NCBI RefSeq assembly: GCF_011193355.1 | Contig: NZ_CP049780.1 | Coordinates: forward strand, 6,540,634-6,604,633 | Reading direction: 5' to 3' | Source of the DNA: Streptomyces sp. JB150 | Lineage (GTDB): Bacteria > Actinomycetota > Actinomycetes > Streptomycetales > Streptomycetaceae | DNA length: 64,000 nucleotides | In this document: piece by piece, positions 55,167 through 63,006 of the stretch | How positions within the stretch are numbered: position 1 is the first letter of the stretch | How the letters are laid out: each line of letters begins with the position of its first letter | Translations under genes and position numbers: made by a program | Notes under the pieces: generated by a model | The model's database searches: none | Seen by the model: the letters and a program-made list of their open reading frames with translations, nothing else | Told to the model about the DNA's origin: nothing

Positions 55167-55555
55167 GGTCGCCCACCCTAATCCGGTCTCCGCCGGGGAG
55201 CCGAGTCCGCACGGCCCGGCCGGCGCGCTCCGCGCGGCTGCGGGCACCGCTCCGCCACGCTCCGGAACCGCCCCCTCACCGCCGCCGCGCGCCTCGATCG
55301 TCGTATGTCATGTATGTCCGTTCTGGACGTCTGGTTTTGTGCCCCGGCCCTCGGAGCCCTCATGATGATCACGGCGGAGCGGCGCGCGGCGCGGGGCGTC
55401 CGGGCCGTGAACAGGCGGTGAACACGGGCCTCCGATCATCCGATAGCCTCTGCCGACATGCCGCCGCCTGGCGCAGCCGATGGGCAGCCCAAGGGGCGCC
55501 CCCACCATGTTCAGGCCCGGCGCCGTCCGCGTCGGCACGCAGGGAGTGAGTTCGG
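55167..55555. other. 389-bp divergent intergenic region between galE and the polymer operon
   Basis: No gene seen. It contains a cluster of ATGTC/GTATGTC repeats near 55303-55320, a short inverted repeat GTCC-GTTCT-GGAC near 55317-55329, and TAGCCT near 55443, a possible -10 for the operon. It should hold both divergent promoters. Confidence 0.45.
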
Positions 55556-57382
55556 TTGTCGACCGCCATCCTCACCGGTCAGCCGGTCCCCGGATCGTCG
55601 ATCGAGGGCGATCTGCGGTCCCTCGGCTTCGAGGTGCGCACCGCCGCCGACGCCGCCGACGCCGAGACACTGCTCGCGCAGGTACCCGGTGACCAGCGCG
55701 TCGCGGTCGTCGACGCGCGCTTCGTCGGTCACGTACACGCCCTGCGGCTCGGTCTGACCGACCCCCGCTTCCCGCTGGCCGCCATCCCCGGCGCCGTCAC
55801 GGCCCAGCCGGCCGGCCGCCAGGCCCTGACCCGCGCGATGGCCCGCGAGAACACCTCCGACAGCGCCACCGCCCCCGCCGACGGCGACACCGCGCTCGCC
55901 GTCGCCGGCCTCGCCGACCGCGTCGTCACCGCGCTCGACGCCGACGGCGCCGCCGTGCACCGCCCCGAGCTGGGCAGCCTCGTCGCCACCGTCCCCACGG
56001 ACCCGCAGACCCGCAACGAGGCCCGCCAGGCCGTGGCCGCCGTCGACGACGAGGCGATCCGGCTGAAGTCCGCCGTGAAGGCCCGCGACGGCTTCTTCAC
56101 GACCTTCTTCATCAGCCCGTACTCCCGCTACATCGCCCGCTGGTGCGCCCGCCGCGGCCTGACCCCCAACCAGGTCACCACCGCCTCCCTGCTCACCGCG
56201 CTGATCGCGGCGGGCTGCGCGGCCACCGGTACCCGCGGCGGCTTCGTCGCGGCCGGCGTCCTGCTCATCGCCTCCTTCGTGCTGGACTGCACCGACGGCC
56301 AGCTCGCCCGCTACTCCCTGCAGTACTCCACCCTCGGCGCCTGGCTCGACGCCACCTTCGACCGCGCCAAGGAGTACGCCTACTACGCGGGCCTCGCCCT
56401 CGGCGCCGCCCGCGGCGGCGACGACGTCTGGGCGCTCGCCCTCGGCGCGATGGTCCTCCAGACCTGCCGGCACGTGGTCGACTTCTCCTTCAACGAGGCC
56501 AACCACGACGCCACCGCCAACACCAGCCCCACCGCCGCCCTGTCCGACAAGCTGGACAGCGTCGGCTGGACGGTCTGGGTGCGCCGCATGATCGTCCTGC
56601 CGATCGGCGAACGCTGGGCGATGATCGCCGTCCTGACCGCCGTCACCACGCCCCGCGTCACCTTCTACGCCCTGCTCGCCGGCTGCGCGTTCGCGGCGAC
56701 GTACACGACGGCGGGCCGCGTGCTGCGCTCGCTGACCCGCAAGGCGAAGCGGACGGACCGCGCGGCCACCGCGCTCGCCGACCTCGCCGACTCCGGCCCG
56801 CTCGCCCAGGCCCTCGCCAGGGCGCTCAGGAACCCCGCCCGCCGGCTGCCCGGCTTCGCCGTCCCGGCGCTCGCCCTGCTCGGCGGCGCCGCGGTCGTCG
56901 CCACCGCCGCGTTCACCGGGTCCGGCCCGTGGACGGTCGTCGCCGCCCTCGGCTACGCCCTCACCTCCGGTCTCGCCGTCGCCCGCCCCCTCAAGGGCGC
57001 CCTCGACTGGCTCGTCCCGCCGTTCTTCCGCGCCGCCGAGTACGGCACGGTCCTCGCGCTCGCGGTCGACGCGGGGGTGAACGGAGCGCTGCCGGCGGCT
57101 TTCGGGCTGGTGGCGGCCGTCGCCTACCATCACTACGACACGGTGTACCGCATCCGCGGCAACGCCGGCGCGCCCCCGGCCTGGCTGGTGCGCGCCACCG
57201 GGGGACACGAGGGGCGGACCCTGCTCGTCACCGTCCTGGCCGCGGTGCTCACCGCCGCGCAGTTCACGGTCGCGCTCACGGCCCTCGCCGTGGCCGTCGC
57301 CCTGCTGGTGCTCGTCGAGAGCATCCGCTTCTGGGTCTCCGCTGGAGCCCCTGCCGTACACGATGAAGGAGAACCCGCATGA
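55556..57382 (+). CDS. CDP-alcohol phosphatidyltransferase with N-terminal extension and DUF5941-like C-terminus
   Basis: The protein has 608 residues in three parts. Residues 1-180 form an Ala-rich soluble domain of unknown role. The central membrane domain (about 180-400) has the complete catalytic motif in DCTDGQLARYSLQYSTLGAW and LDATFDRAKE (D-x2-DG-x2-AR-x8-G-x3-D-x3-D). The last about 200 residues (LARPLKG-type helices, YHHYDTVYRIRG, ESIRFW) look like DUF5941. The core enzyme moves a phospho-alcohol from a CDP-alcohol to an acceptor alcohol, at the membrane. TTG 55556 has GGGAGTGAG upstream. The stop overlaps the next start (ATGA), making it the first operon gene. Confidence 0.88.
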   Translation: MSTAILTGQPVPGSSIEGDLRSLGFEVRTAADAADAETLLAQVPGDQRVAVVDARFVGHVHALRLGLTDPRFPLAAIPGAVTAQPAGRQALTRAMARENTSDSATAPADGDTALAVAGLADRVVTALDADGAAVHRPELGSLVATVPTDPQTRNEARQAVAAVDDEAIRLKSAVKARDGFFTTFFISPYSRYIARWCARRGLTPNQVTTASLLTALIAAGCAATGTRGGFVAAGVLLIASFVLDCTDGQLARYSLQYSTLGAWLDATFDRAKEYAYYAGLALGAARGGDDVWALALGAMVLQTCRHVVDFSFNEANHDATANTSPTAALSDKLDSVGWTVWVRRMIVLPIGERWAMIAVLTAVTTPRVTFYALLAGCAFAATYTTAGRVLRSLTRKAKRTDRAATALADLADSGPLAQALARALRNPARRLPGFAVPALALLGGAAVVATAAFTGSGPWTVVAALGYALTSGLAVARPLKGALDWLVPPFFRAAEYGTVLALAVDAGVNGALPAAFGLVAAVAYHHYDTVYRIRGNAGAPPAWLVRATGGHEGRTLLVTVLAAVLTAAQFTVALTALAVAVALLVLVESIRFWVSAGAPAVHDEGEPA

Positions 57383-58131
57383 TCGGCCTCGTGCTGGCGG
57401 CCGGCGCCGGACGGCGTCTGCGCCCCTACACCGACAGCCTGCCCAAGGCGCTGGTGCCGGTGGGGCCCGCGGGCATAGAGGGCGAACCGACGGTTCTCGA
57501 CCTGACCCTCGCCAACTTCGCCGAGGTCGGCCTGACCGAGGCCGCCATCATCGTCGGCTACCGCAAGGAGGCCGTGTACGAGCGCAAGGCGGCCCTGGAG
57601 GCGAAGTACGGCCTGAAGCTCACCCTCATCGACAACGACAAGGCCGAGGAGTGGAACAACGCCTACTCCCTGTGGTGCGGCCGTGACGCCCTCAAGGACG
57701 GCGTGATCCTCGCCAACGGCGACACCGTCCACCCGGTCTCCGTCGAGAAGACCCTGCTCGCCGCCCGCGGCAACGGCAAGAAGATCATCCTTGCCCTGGA
57801 CACGGTGAAGAGCCTGGCCGAGGAGGAGATGAAGGTCGTCGTCGACCCCGAGAAGGGCATGACGAAGATCACCAAGCTGATGGACCCGGCCGAGGCCACC
57901 GGCGAGTACATCGGCGTCACCCTCATCGAGGGCGACGCCGCCCCGGAGCTGGCCGACGCGCTGAAGACGGTCTGGGAGAGCGACCCGCAGCAGTTCTACG
58001 AGCACGGCTATCAGGAGCTGGTCAACCGCGGCTTCCGCATCGACGTCGCGCCGATCGGCGAGGTCGACTGGGTCGAGATCGACAACCACGACGATCTCGC
58101 CCGGGGACGGGAGATCGCGTGCCGGTACTGA
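57379..58131 (+). CDS. Nucleotidyltransferase (CTP:phospho-polyol / sugar-phosphate type)
   Basis: The protein has 250 residues. MIGLVLAAGAGRRLRPYTDS followed by LPKALVPV is the nucleotide-binding signature (G-x-G-x-R...PK). AAIIVGYRKEAVYERKAALE, NNAYSLWCGRD, ILANGDTVHP and EWNNAYS-type residues match the LicC/inositol-phosphate cytidylyltransferase branch (phosphocholine or polyol-phosphate plus CTP) better than glucose-1-phosphate enzymes. It would supply the CDP-alcohol used by the two phosphatidyltransferases around it. ATG 57379 overlaps the upstream stop by four bases, and its own end overlaps the next gene by 13. Confidence 0.85.
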   Translation: MIGLVLAAGAGRRLRPYTDSLPKALVPVGPAGIEGEPTVLDLTLANFAEVGLTEAAIIVGYRKEAVYERKAALEAKYGLKLTLIDNDKAEEWNNAYSLWCGRDALKDGVILANGDTVHPVSVEKTLLAARGNGKKIILALDTVKSLAEEEMKVVVDPEKGMTKITKLMDPAEATGEYIGVTLIEGDAAPELADALKTVWESDPQQFYEHGYQELVNRGFRIDVAPIGEVDWVEIDNHDDLARGREIACRY

Positions 58132-59180
58132 CCAGGCTCATCCCCTCCCCGCTCGTCGTCGACATCCGCCCCGGCGCCCTCGACGACCTCGCCTGCGTCC
58201 TCGCCGACGAGCGCATCTCGCACTCCGGCCGGCTCGCCGTCGCCGTCAGCGGCGGCTCCGGCGCGCGGCTGCGCGAGCGGGTCGCCCCGCAGCTGCCCGG
58301 CGCCACCTGGTACGAGGTCGGCGGCGGCACCCTCGACGACGCGGTCCGGCTGGCGAGCGACATAAAGGCCGGCCACTACGACGCGGTCGTCGGCCTCGGC
58401 GGCGGCAAGATCATCGACTGCGCCAAGTTCGCCGCGGCCCGCGTCGGCCTGCCCCTGGTCGCCGTGCCGACGAACCTCGCGCACGACGGCCTGTGCTCGC
58501 CGGTCGCCACCCTCGACAACGACGCCGGGCGCGGCTCCTACGGCGTGCCCAACCCGATCGCCGTCGTCATCGACCTCGACGTCATCCGCGAGGCCCCGGT
58601 CCGCTACGTCCGGGCCGGCATCGGCGACGCCGTCTCCAACGTCTCCGCCATCGCGGACTGGGAGCTGGCCAACCGGGTCAAGGGCGAGAAGATCGACGGA
58701 CTGGCCGCGGCCATGGCCCGCCAGGCCGGCGAGGCCGTGCTGCGCCACCCCGGCGGCATCGGGGACAACGACTTCCTCCAGGTGCTCGCCGAGGCGCTGG
58801 TCCTCAGCGGCATCGCCATGTCCGTGTCGGGCGACTCCCGCCCCTCCTCCGGGGCCTGCCACGAGATCAACCACGCCTTCGACCTGCTGTTCCCCAAGCG
58901 GGCCGCGGCCCACGGCGAGCAGTGCGGGCTGGGCGCGGCCTTCGCGATGTACTTGCGCGGGGCCCACGAGCAGTCGGCGTACATGGCCGGGGTGCTGCGC
59001 CGGCACGGCCTGCCGGTGCTGCCCGAGGAGATCGGCTTCACCCCGGAGGAGTTCGTCCGGGTCGTCGAGTTCGCCCCGGAGACCCGGCCCGGCCGCTACA
59101 CGATCCTCGAGCACCTCGACCTGAAAACCGACCAGATCAAGGACATCTACGCCGACTATGTCAAGGCCATCGGTAGCTGA
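58119..59180 (+). CDS. Glycerol-1-phosphate dehydrogenase-like (iron/zinc-dependent) enzyme
   Basis: The protein has 353 residues. GGGTLDDAVRLASDI and VVGLGGGKIIDCAKFAAARV are the nucleotide-binding part. VAVPTNLAHDGLCSPVATLD is close to the SxDGxxSP signature of sn-glycerol-1-phosphate dehydrogenases (archaeal EgsA, bacterial AraM). Metal ligands fit SGACHEINHAFD and HGEQCGLG. The expected reaction is NAD(P)H reduction of dihydroxyacetone phosphate, or of a similar ketose phosphate, to a polyol phosphate. Placed between a cytidylyltransferase and two CDP-alcohol transferases, it likely makes their phospho-polyol. GTG 58119 is inside the upstream gene, and its end overlaps the next by 23 bases. 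Confidence 0.88.
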   Translation: MPVLTRLIPSPLVVDIRPGALDDLACVLADERISHSGRLAVAVSGGSGARLRERVAPQLPGATWYEVGGGTLDDAVRLASDIKAGHYDAVVGLGGGKIIDCAKFAAARVGLPLVAVPTNLAHDGLCSPVATLDNDAGRGSYGVPNPIAVVIDLDVIREAPVRYVRAGIGDAVSNVSAIADWELANRVKGEKIDGLAAAMARQAGEAVLRHPGGIGDNDFLQVLAEALVLSGIAMSVSGDSRPSSGACHEINHAFDLLFPKRAAAHGEQCGLGAAFAMYLRGAHEQSAYMAGVLRRHGLPVLPEEIGFTPEEFVRVVEFAPETRPGRYTILEHLDLKTDQIKDIYADYVKAIGS

Positions 59181-59937
59181 ACTCCGCCCGGTCGTCCACC
59201 CCCCGGGGGTGAAGGACCGGCGCAGCGGTGAGCACTGGATGGGACGCCTCTACATGCGTGAGGTGTCCCTGCGGGTCGACCGCTACCTGGTGAACACCAG
59301 GGTCACGCCCAACCAGCTCACGTACCTGATGACCGTCTGCGGCGTCCTCGCGGCCCCGGCACTGCTGGTGCCGGGGATCCCGGGGGCGGTGCTCGGCGTG
59401 ATCATGGTCCAGCTGTATCTGCTGCTCGACTGCGTCGACGGCGAGATCGCCCGCTGGAAGAAGCAGTACTCGCTCGGCGGGGTCTACCTCGACCGCGTCG
59501 GCGCCTACCTCACCGACGCCGCCGTCCTCGTCGGGCTCGGGCTGCGCGCCGCCGACCTGTGGGGCGAGGGCCGCATCGACTGGCTGTGGGCCTTCCTCGG
59601 CACCCTGGCCGCGCTCGGCGCGATCCTGATCAAGGCCGAGACCGACCTCGTCGGGGTGGCCCGCCACCAGGCCGGCAAGCCGCCGGTGCAGGAGTCCGCG
59701 GCCGAGCCGCGCTCCTCCGGCATGGCGCTGGCCCGCCGGGCCGCGGCCGCGCTGAAGTTCCACCGGCTGATCCTCGGCATCGAGGCCTCGCTGCTGATCC
59801 TGGTCCTGGCCATCGCCGACCACGTCGACGGCGGCCTGTTCTTCACCCGGCTCGGTACCGCCGTCCTCGCGGGCATCGCGCTGCTGCAGACCGTGCTGCA
59901 CCTGGTGTCCATCCTCGCGTCGAGCAGGCTGAGGTGA
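59158..59937 (+). CDS. CDP-alcohol phosphatidyltransferase (second)
   Basis: The protein has 259 residues with about five to six membrane helices. NTRVTPNQLTYLMTVCGVLA precedes the catalytic motif DCVDGEIARWKKQYSLGGVY followed by LDRVGAYLTDA, which matches D-x2-DG-x2-AR-x8-G-x3-D-x3-D fully. It is the size of a simple family member, unlike the long 55556 protein, so the pair may use different acceptors. Four-base GTGA overlap with the glycosyltransferase and a 23-base overlap with the dehydrogenase gene place it in the same operon. Confidence 0.9.
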   Translation: MSRPSVAELRPVVHPPGVKDRRSGEHWMGRLYMREVSLRVDRYLVNTRVTPNQLTYLMTVCGVLAAPALLVPGIPGAVLGVIMVQLYLLLDCVDGEIARWKKQYSLGGVYLDRVGAYLTDAAVLVGLGLRAADLWGEGRIDWLWAFLGTLAALGAILIKAETDLVGVARHQAGKPPVQESAAEPRSSGMALARRAAAALKFHRLILGIEASLLILVLAIADHVDGGLFFTRLGTAVLAGIALLQTVLHLVSILASSRLR

Positions 59938-60836
59938 GGCCGGTGCCGGCAGCGGAGACCTCCCTGAAGGTCGGCGCGGTGATCATCACCATGGGCAACC
60001 GCCCCGAGGAACTGCGCGCCCTCCTCGACTCGGTCGCCAAGCAGGACGGCGACCCCGTCGAGGTCGTGGTGGTCGGCAACGGCTCGCCCGTCCCGGACGT
60101 CCCCGAGGGCGTGCGCACCATCGAGCTGCCCGAGAACCTGGGCATCCCCGGCGGCCGCAACGTCGGCATCGAGGCCTTCGGGCCCGGCGGCCGCGACGTC
60201 GACATCCTGCTCTTCCTCGACGACGACGGCCTGCTCGCCCGCACCGACACCGCCGAGCTGTGCCGCAGGGCGTTCGCCGCCGACGACCGGCTCGGCATCA
60301 TCAGCTTCCGCATCGCCGACCCCGACACCGGCGTCACCCAGCGCCGCCACGTGCCGCGGCTGCGCGCCTCGGACCCGATGCGCTCCTCGCGGGTCACCAC
60401 CTTCCTCGGCGGCGCCAACGCCGTCCGTACGCAGGTCTTCGCCGAGGTCGGCGCACTGCCGGACGAGTTCTTCTACGCGCACGAGGAGACCGACCTCGCC
60501 TGGCGGGCCCTCGACGCGGGCTGGATGATCGACTACCGGTCGGACATGGTGCTGTACCACCCGACGACCGCCCCCTCCCGGCACGCGGTCTACCACCGGA
60601 TGGTCGCCCGCAACCGCGTCTGGCTGGCCCGGCGCAACCTGCCCGCCCTGCTCGTCCCCGTGTACCTGGGCGTCTGGCTGCTGCTGACCCTGGCGCGCCG
60701 CCCGTCGCGGCCCGCGCTGAAGGCGTGGTTCGGCGGATTCCGGGAAGGCTGGACGACGCCGTGCGGTCCCCGCCGGCCCATGAAGTGGCGTACGGTGTGG
60801 CGGCTGACCCGGCTGGGCCGGCCCCCGGTGATCTGA
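59934..60836 (+). CDS. Family 2 glycosyltransferase
   Basis: The protein has 300 residues. The GT-A fold is seen in VGAVIITMGNRPEELRALLD, VEVVVVGNGSPVPDV, ENLGIPGGRNVGIEAF and the metal-binding DILLFLDDDGLLA. GGANAVRTQVFAEVGALPDE and the acceptor-side DEFFYAHEETDLAWRALDAG (E-E-T-D in place of ED-x-D) follow. One membrane-near helix (LLVPVYLGVWLLLTLARR) is near the C-terminus. It transfers a sugar from a nucleotide donor to the growing polymer or lipid carrier. GTG 59934 overlaps the upstream stop (GTGA); GTG 59943 is an alternative. Confidence 0.9.
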   Translation: MRPVPAAETSLKVGAVIITMGNRPEELRALLDSVAKQDGDPVEVVVVGNGSPVPDVPEGVRTIELPENLGIPGGRNVGIEAFGPGGRDVDILLFLDDDGLLARTDTAELCRRAFAADDRLGIISFRIADPDTGVTQRRHVPRLRASDPMRSSRVTTFLGGANAVRTQVFAEVGALPDEFFYAHEETDLAWRALDAGWMIDYRSDMVLYHPTTAPSRHAVYHRMVARNRVWLARRNLPALLVPVYLGVWLLLTLARRPSRPALKAWFGGFREGWTTPCGPRRPMKWRTVWRLTRLGRPPVI

Positions 60837-60934
60837 CAAGCTCGTCCCTGAGCGTCGCAGCCGGGCCACGACCCGGCCCCGCTCACGCCAGGCCCGCACC
60901 GGCCGCGCATCTTCGAAGACGAAAGTGTCCAGTA

Positions 60935-61864
60935 GTGAGTGAGACAACGCACGACGGCGGAGTCGCCGTGACCGAGCCACCGTCGCCCGACGAGCGGCTG
61001 ACGCCGGCCGAGCTCGCCGCGAAGTACGGCCTGACCGTCAGCGGCGCCCGGCCCTCGCTCGTCGAGTACGTCCGCCGGCTGTGGGGACGGCGTCACTTCA
61101 TCGTCGCCTTCTCCCAGGCCAAGCTGACCGCCCAGTACAGCCAGGCCAAGCTCGGCCAGCTGTGGCAGGTCGCCACCCCGCTGCTCAACGCCCTCGTCTA
61201 CTACCTGATCTTCGGGCTGATCCTGGACGCGGGCCGCGGCATGTCCAAGGACGTGTACATCCCGTTCCTGGTCACCGGCGTCTTCGTCTTCACCTTCACC
61301 CAGTCCTCGGTGATGGCCGGCGTCCGCGCGATCTCCGGCAACCTCGGCCTGGTGCGGGCCCTGCACTTCCCGCGCGCCTCGCTGCCGATCTCCTTCGCGC
61401 TCCAGCAGCTCCAGCAGCTGCTGTTCTCGATGGTCGTGCTGGTCGCGGTGGCCTGCGGCTTCGGCAGCTACCCGGACCTGTCCTGGCTGCTGATCGTGCC
61501 GGTGCTGCTCCTGCAGTTCCTGTTCAACACCGGCCTCGCCCTGATCGTGGCGCGGATGGGCGCGAAGACCCCGGACCTCGCCCAGCTGATGCCGTTCGTG
61601 ATGCGCACCTGGATGTACGCCTCCGGGGTGATGTTCTCCATCCCGATCATGCTGGAGGGCAAGCCGGCCTGGATCGCGGACGTCCTGCAGTGGAACCCCG
61701 CCGCCATCTACATGGACCTGATGCGGTTCGCGCTGATCGACGGCTACGGCTCCGAGAACCTGCCCCCGCACGTGTGGGCGGTCGCCCTCGGCTGGGCGGT
61801 GCTCGTCGCCGTCGGCGGCTTCGTGTACTTCTGGAAGGCGGAGGAGAGGTACGGCCGTGGCTGA
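60935..61864 (+). CDS. ABC-2 type polysaccharide/teichoic-acid export permease (TagG-like)
   Basis: The protein has 309 residues. After a soluble N-terminus (LTPAELAAKYGLTVSGARPS), six helices follow, including LLNALVYYLIFGLILDAG, FVFTFTQSSVMAGVRAISGN and LIVARMGAKTPDLAQLMPFV. The motif AQYSQAKLGQLWQVATPL is typical of TagG/RfbA/Wzm permeases that export lipid-linked polymers. The gene starts 98 bases after the glycosyltransferase at GTG 60935; GTG 60968, with GGCGGAG at good spacing, is an alternative. It pairs with the overlapping ATPase gene. Confidence 0.92.
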   Translation: MSETTHDGGVAVTEPPSPDERLTPAELAAKYGLTVSGARPSLVEYVRRLWGRRHFIVAFSQAKLTAQYSQAKLGQLWQVATPLLNALVYYLIFGLILDAGRGMSKDVYIPFLVTGVFVFTFTQSSVMAGVRAISGNLGLVRALHFPRASLPISFALQQLQQLLFSMVVLVAVACGFGSYPDLSWLLIVPVLLLQFLFNTGLALIVARMGAKTPDLAQLMPFVMRTWMYASGVMFSIPIMLEGKPAWIADVLQWNPAAIYMDLMRFALIDGYGSENLPPHVWAVALGWAVLVAVGGFVYFWKAEERYGRG

Positions 61865-62645
61865 GCAGCGCCCGGGGGAGCGGATCCCCACCGTCATCGC
61901 CGACGACCTGCACATCGTCTACCGCGTCAACGGCGCCAGGACCGGCAAGGGCAGCGCCACCGCCGCGCTCAGCCGGATGCTCAGGCGGGGCTCCGACGAC
62001 ACGGCGCGCGGAGTGCGCAAGGTGCACGCCGTGCGCGGCGTCTCCTTCGTCGCCTACCGCGGCGAGGCCATCGGCCTGATCGGCTCCAACGGCTCCGGCA
62101 AGTCCACCCTGCTGCGCGCCATCGCCGGCCTCCTCCCCGCCGAGAAGGGCAAGGTCTACACCGACGGCCAGCCCTCGCTCCTCGGCGTGAACGCGGCGCT
62201 GATGAACGACCTGACCGGCGAGCGCAACGTCATATTGGGCGGGCTGGCGATGGGCATGTCCCGCGAGCAGATCAGGGAGCGCTACCAGGAGATCGTCGAC
62301 TTCTCCGGCATCAACGAGAAGGGCGACTTCATCACCCTGCCGATGCGCACCTACTCCTCCGGCATGGCCGCCCGGCTGCGGTTCTCGATCGCCGCCGCGA
62401 AGGACCACGACGTCCTCATGATCGACGAGGCGCTGGCCACCGGCGACCGCAAGTTCCAGAAGCGCTCCGAGGACCGCATCCGGGAGCTGCGCAAGGAGGC
62501 CGGCACGGTCTTCCTGGTCAGCCACAACAACAAGTCCATCCGCGACACCTGCAACCGCGTGCTCTGGCTGGAGCGCGGCGAGCTGCGGATGGACGGGCCG
62601 ACCGACGAGGTCCTGAAGGAGTACGAGAAGTTCACGGGCAAGTGA
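61857..62645 (+). CDS. Polysaccharide/teichoic-acid ABC exporter ATPase (TagH-like)
   Basis: The protein has 262 residues. Walker A is GLIGSNGSGKSTLLRAIAGL, the signature is TYSSGMAARLRFSIAAA (the YSSGM form of TagH/Wzt ATPases), Walker B is VLMIDEALATGD and the switch is VFLVSHNNKSI. A segment LLGVNAALMNDLTGERNVIL is characteristic of this subfamily. There is no long C-terminal substrate-binding domain, so the polymer is probably recognised without a Wzt-type cap. GTG 61857 overlaps the permease by 8 bases, so they are co-translated. A perfect hairpin ends the operon. Confidence 0.93.
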   Translation: MAEQRPGERIPTVIADDLHIVYRVNGARTGKGSATAALSRMLRRGSDDTARGVRKVHAVRGVSFVAYRGEAIGLIGSNGSGKSTLLRAIAGLLPAEKGKVYTDGQPSLLGVNAALMNDLTGERNVILGGLAMGMSREQIRERYQEIVDFSGINEKGDFITLPMRTYSSGMAARLRFSIAAAKDHDVLMIDEALATGDRKFQKRSEDRIRELRKEAGTVFLVSHNNKSIRDTCNRVLWLERGELRMDGPTDEVLKEYEKFTGK

Positions 62646-62658
62646 CCCCGTGCGCCCA

Positions 62659-62688
62659 GGGCCCCGCCGGAACCCTCCGGCGGGGCCC
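62659..62688 (+). terminator. Hairpin terminator ending the polymer operon
   Basis: GGGCCCCGCCGG (62659-62670) pairs perfectly with CCGGCGGGGCCC (62677-62688) around AACCCT, 14 bases past the ATPase stop. Confidence 0.85.
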
Positions 62689-62813
62689 GGCGTGTGCGGA
62701 GAAGACGTCAACTCCTGCCGCGGGCCGGAATCTTGGGGCCGATCGGTGTGTTCTCGTGATGCGCGGGACACCCTCGCGGACCGGTCCGCGTTGTACAACG
62801 TAAGCTGTAGCGG

Positions 62814-62842
62814 TGCCGAATCGCGGCAAGTGGGGAGATAAT
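62814..62842 (+). promoter_or_regulatory. Candidate promoter of the hopanoid cluster
   Basis: TGCCGA (62814-62819), 17 bases, GATAAT (62837-62842): a good -10 with a poor -35. A perfect palindrome CGTTGTACAACG lies upstream near 62789-62800 and could be an operator. Confidence 0.35.
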
Positions 62843-62940
62843 GCGCGCCTCCCTCCGCCGGGCGGCCGGGTGAACGCCGGGCGGCGTGTCCGAAATAGTG
62901 TGAATTGGGTCGGCAGTGTAGAACGGGAGATGTGACGGCA

Positions 62941-63006
62941 ATGGCTACGGAAACTCCCCGGCTCCCCGAAGCATGTGCCGTCCCCGCCCGAGGCAGCGCA
63001 CGGTGA
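62941..63006 (+). CDS. Short upstream ORF coupled to hpnC
   Basis: A 21-codon frame begins at ATG 62941, ten bases after GGGAG, and ends in a TGA (63004-63006) that overlaps the hpnC GTG by four bases (GTGA). The peptide starts MATETPRLPEACAVP. Its ribosome site is better than any in front of hpnC. It could pass ribosomes to hpnC by coupling, or its start could reflect a lost frame. No homology is recognised. Confidence 0.4.
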   Translation: MATETPRLPEACAVPARGSAR

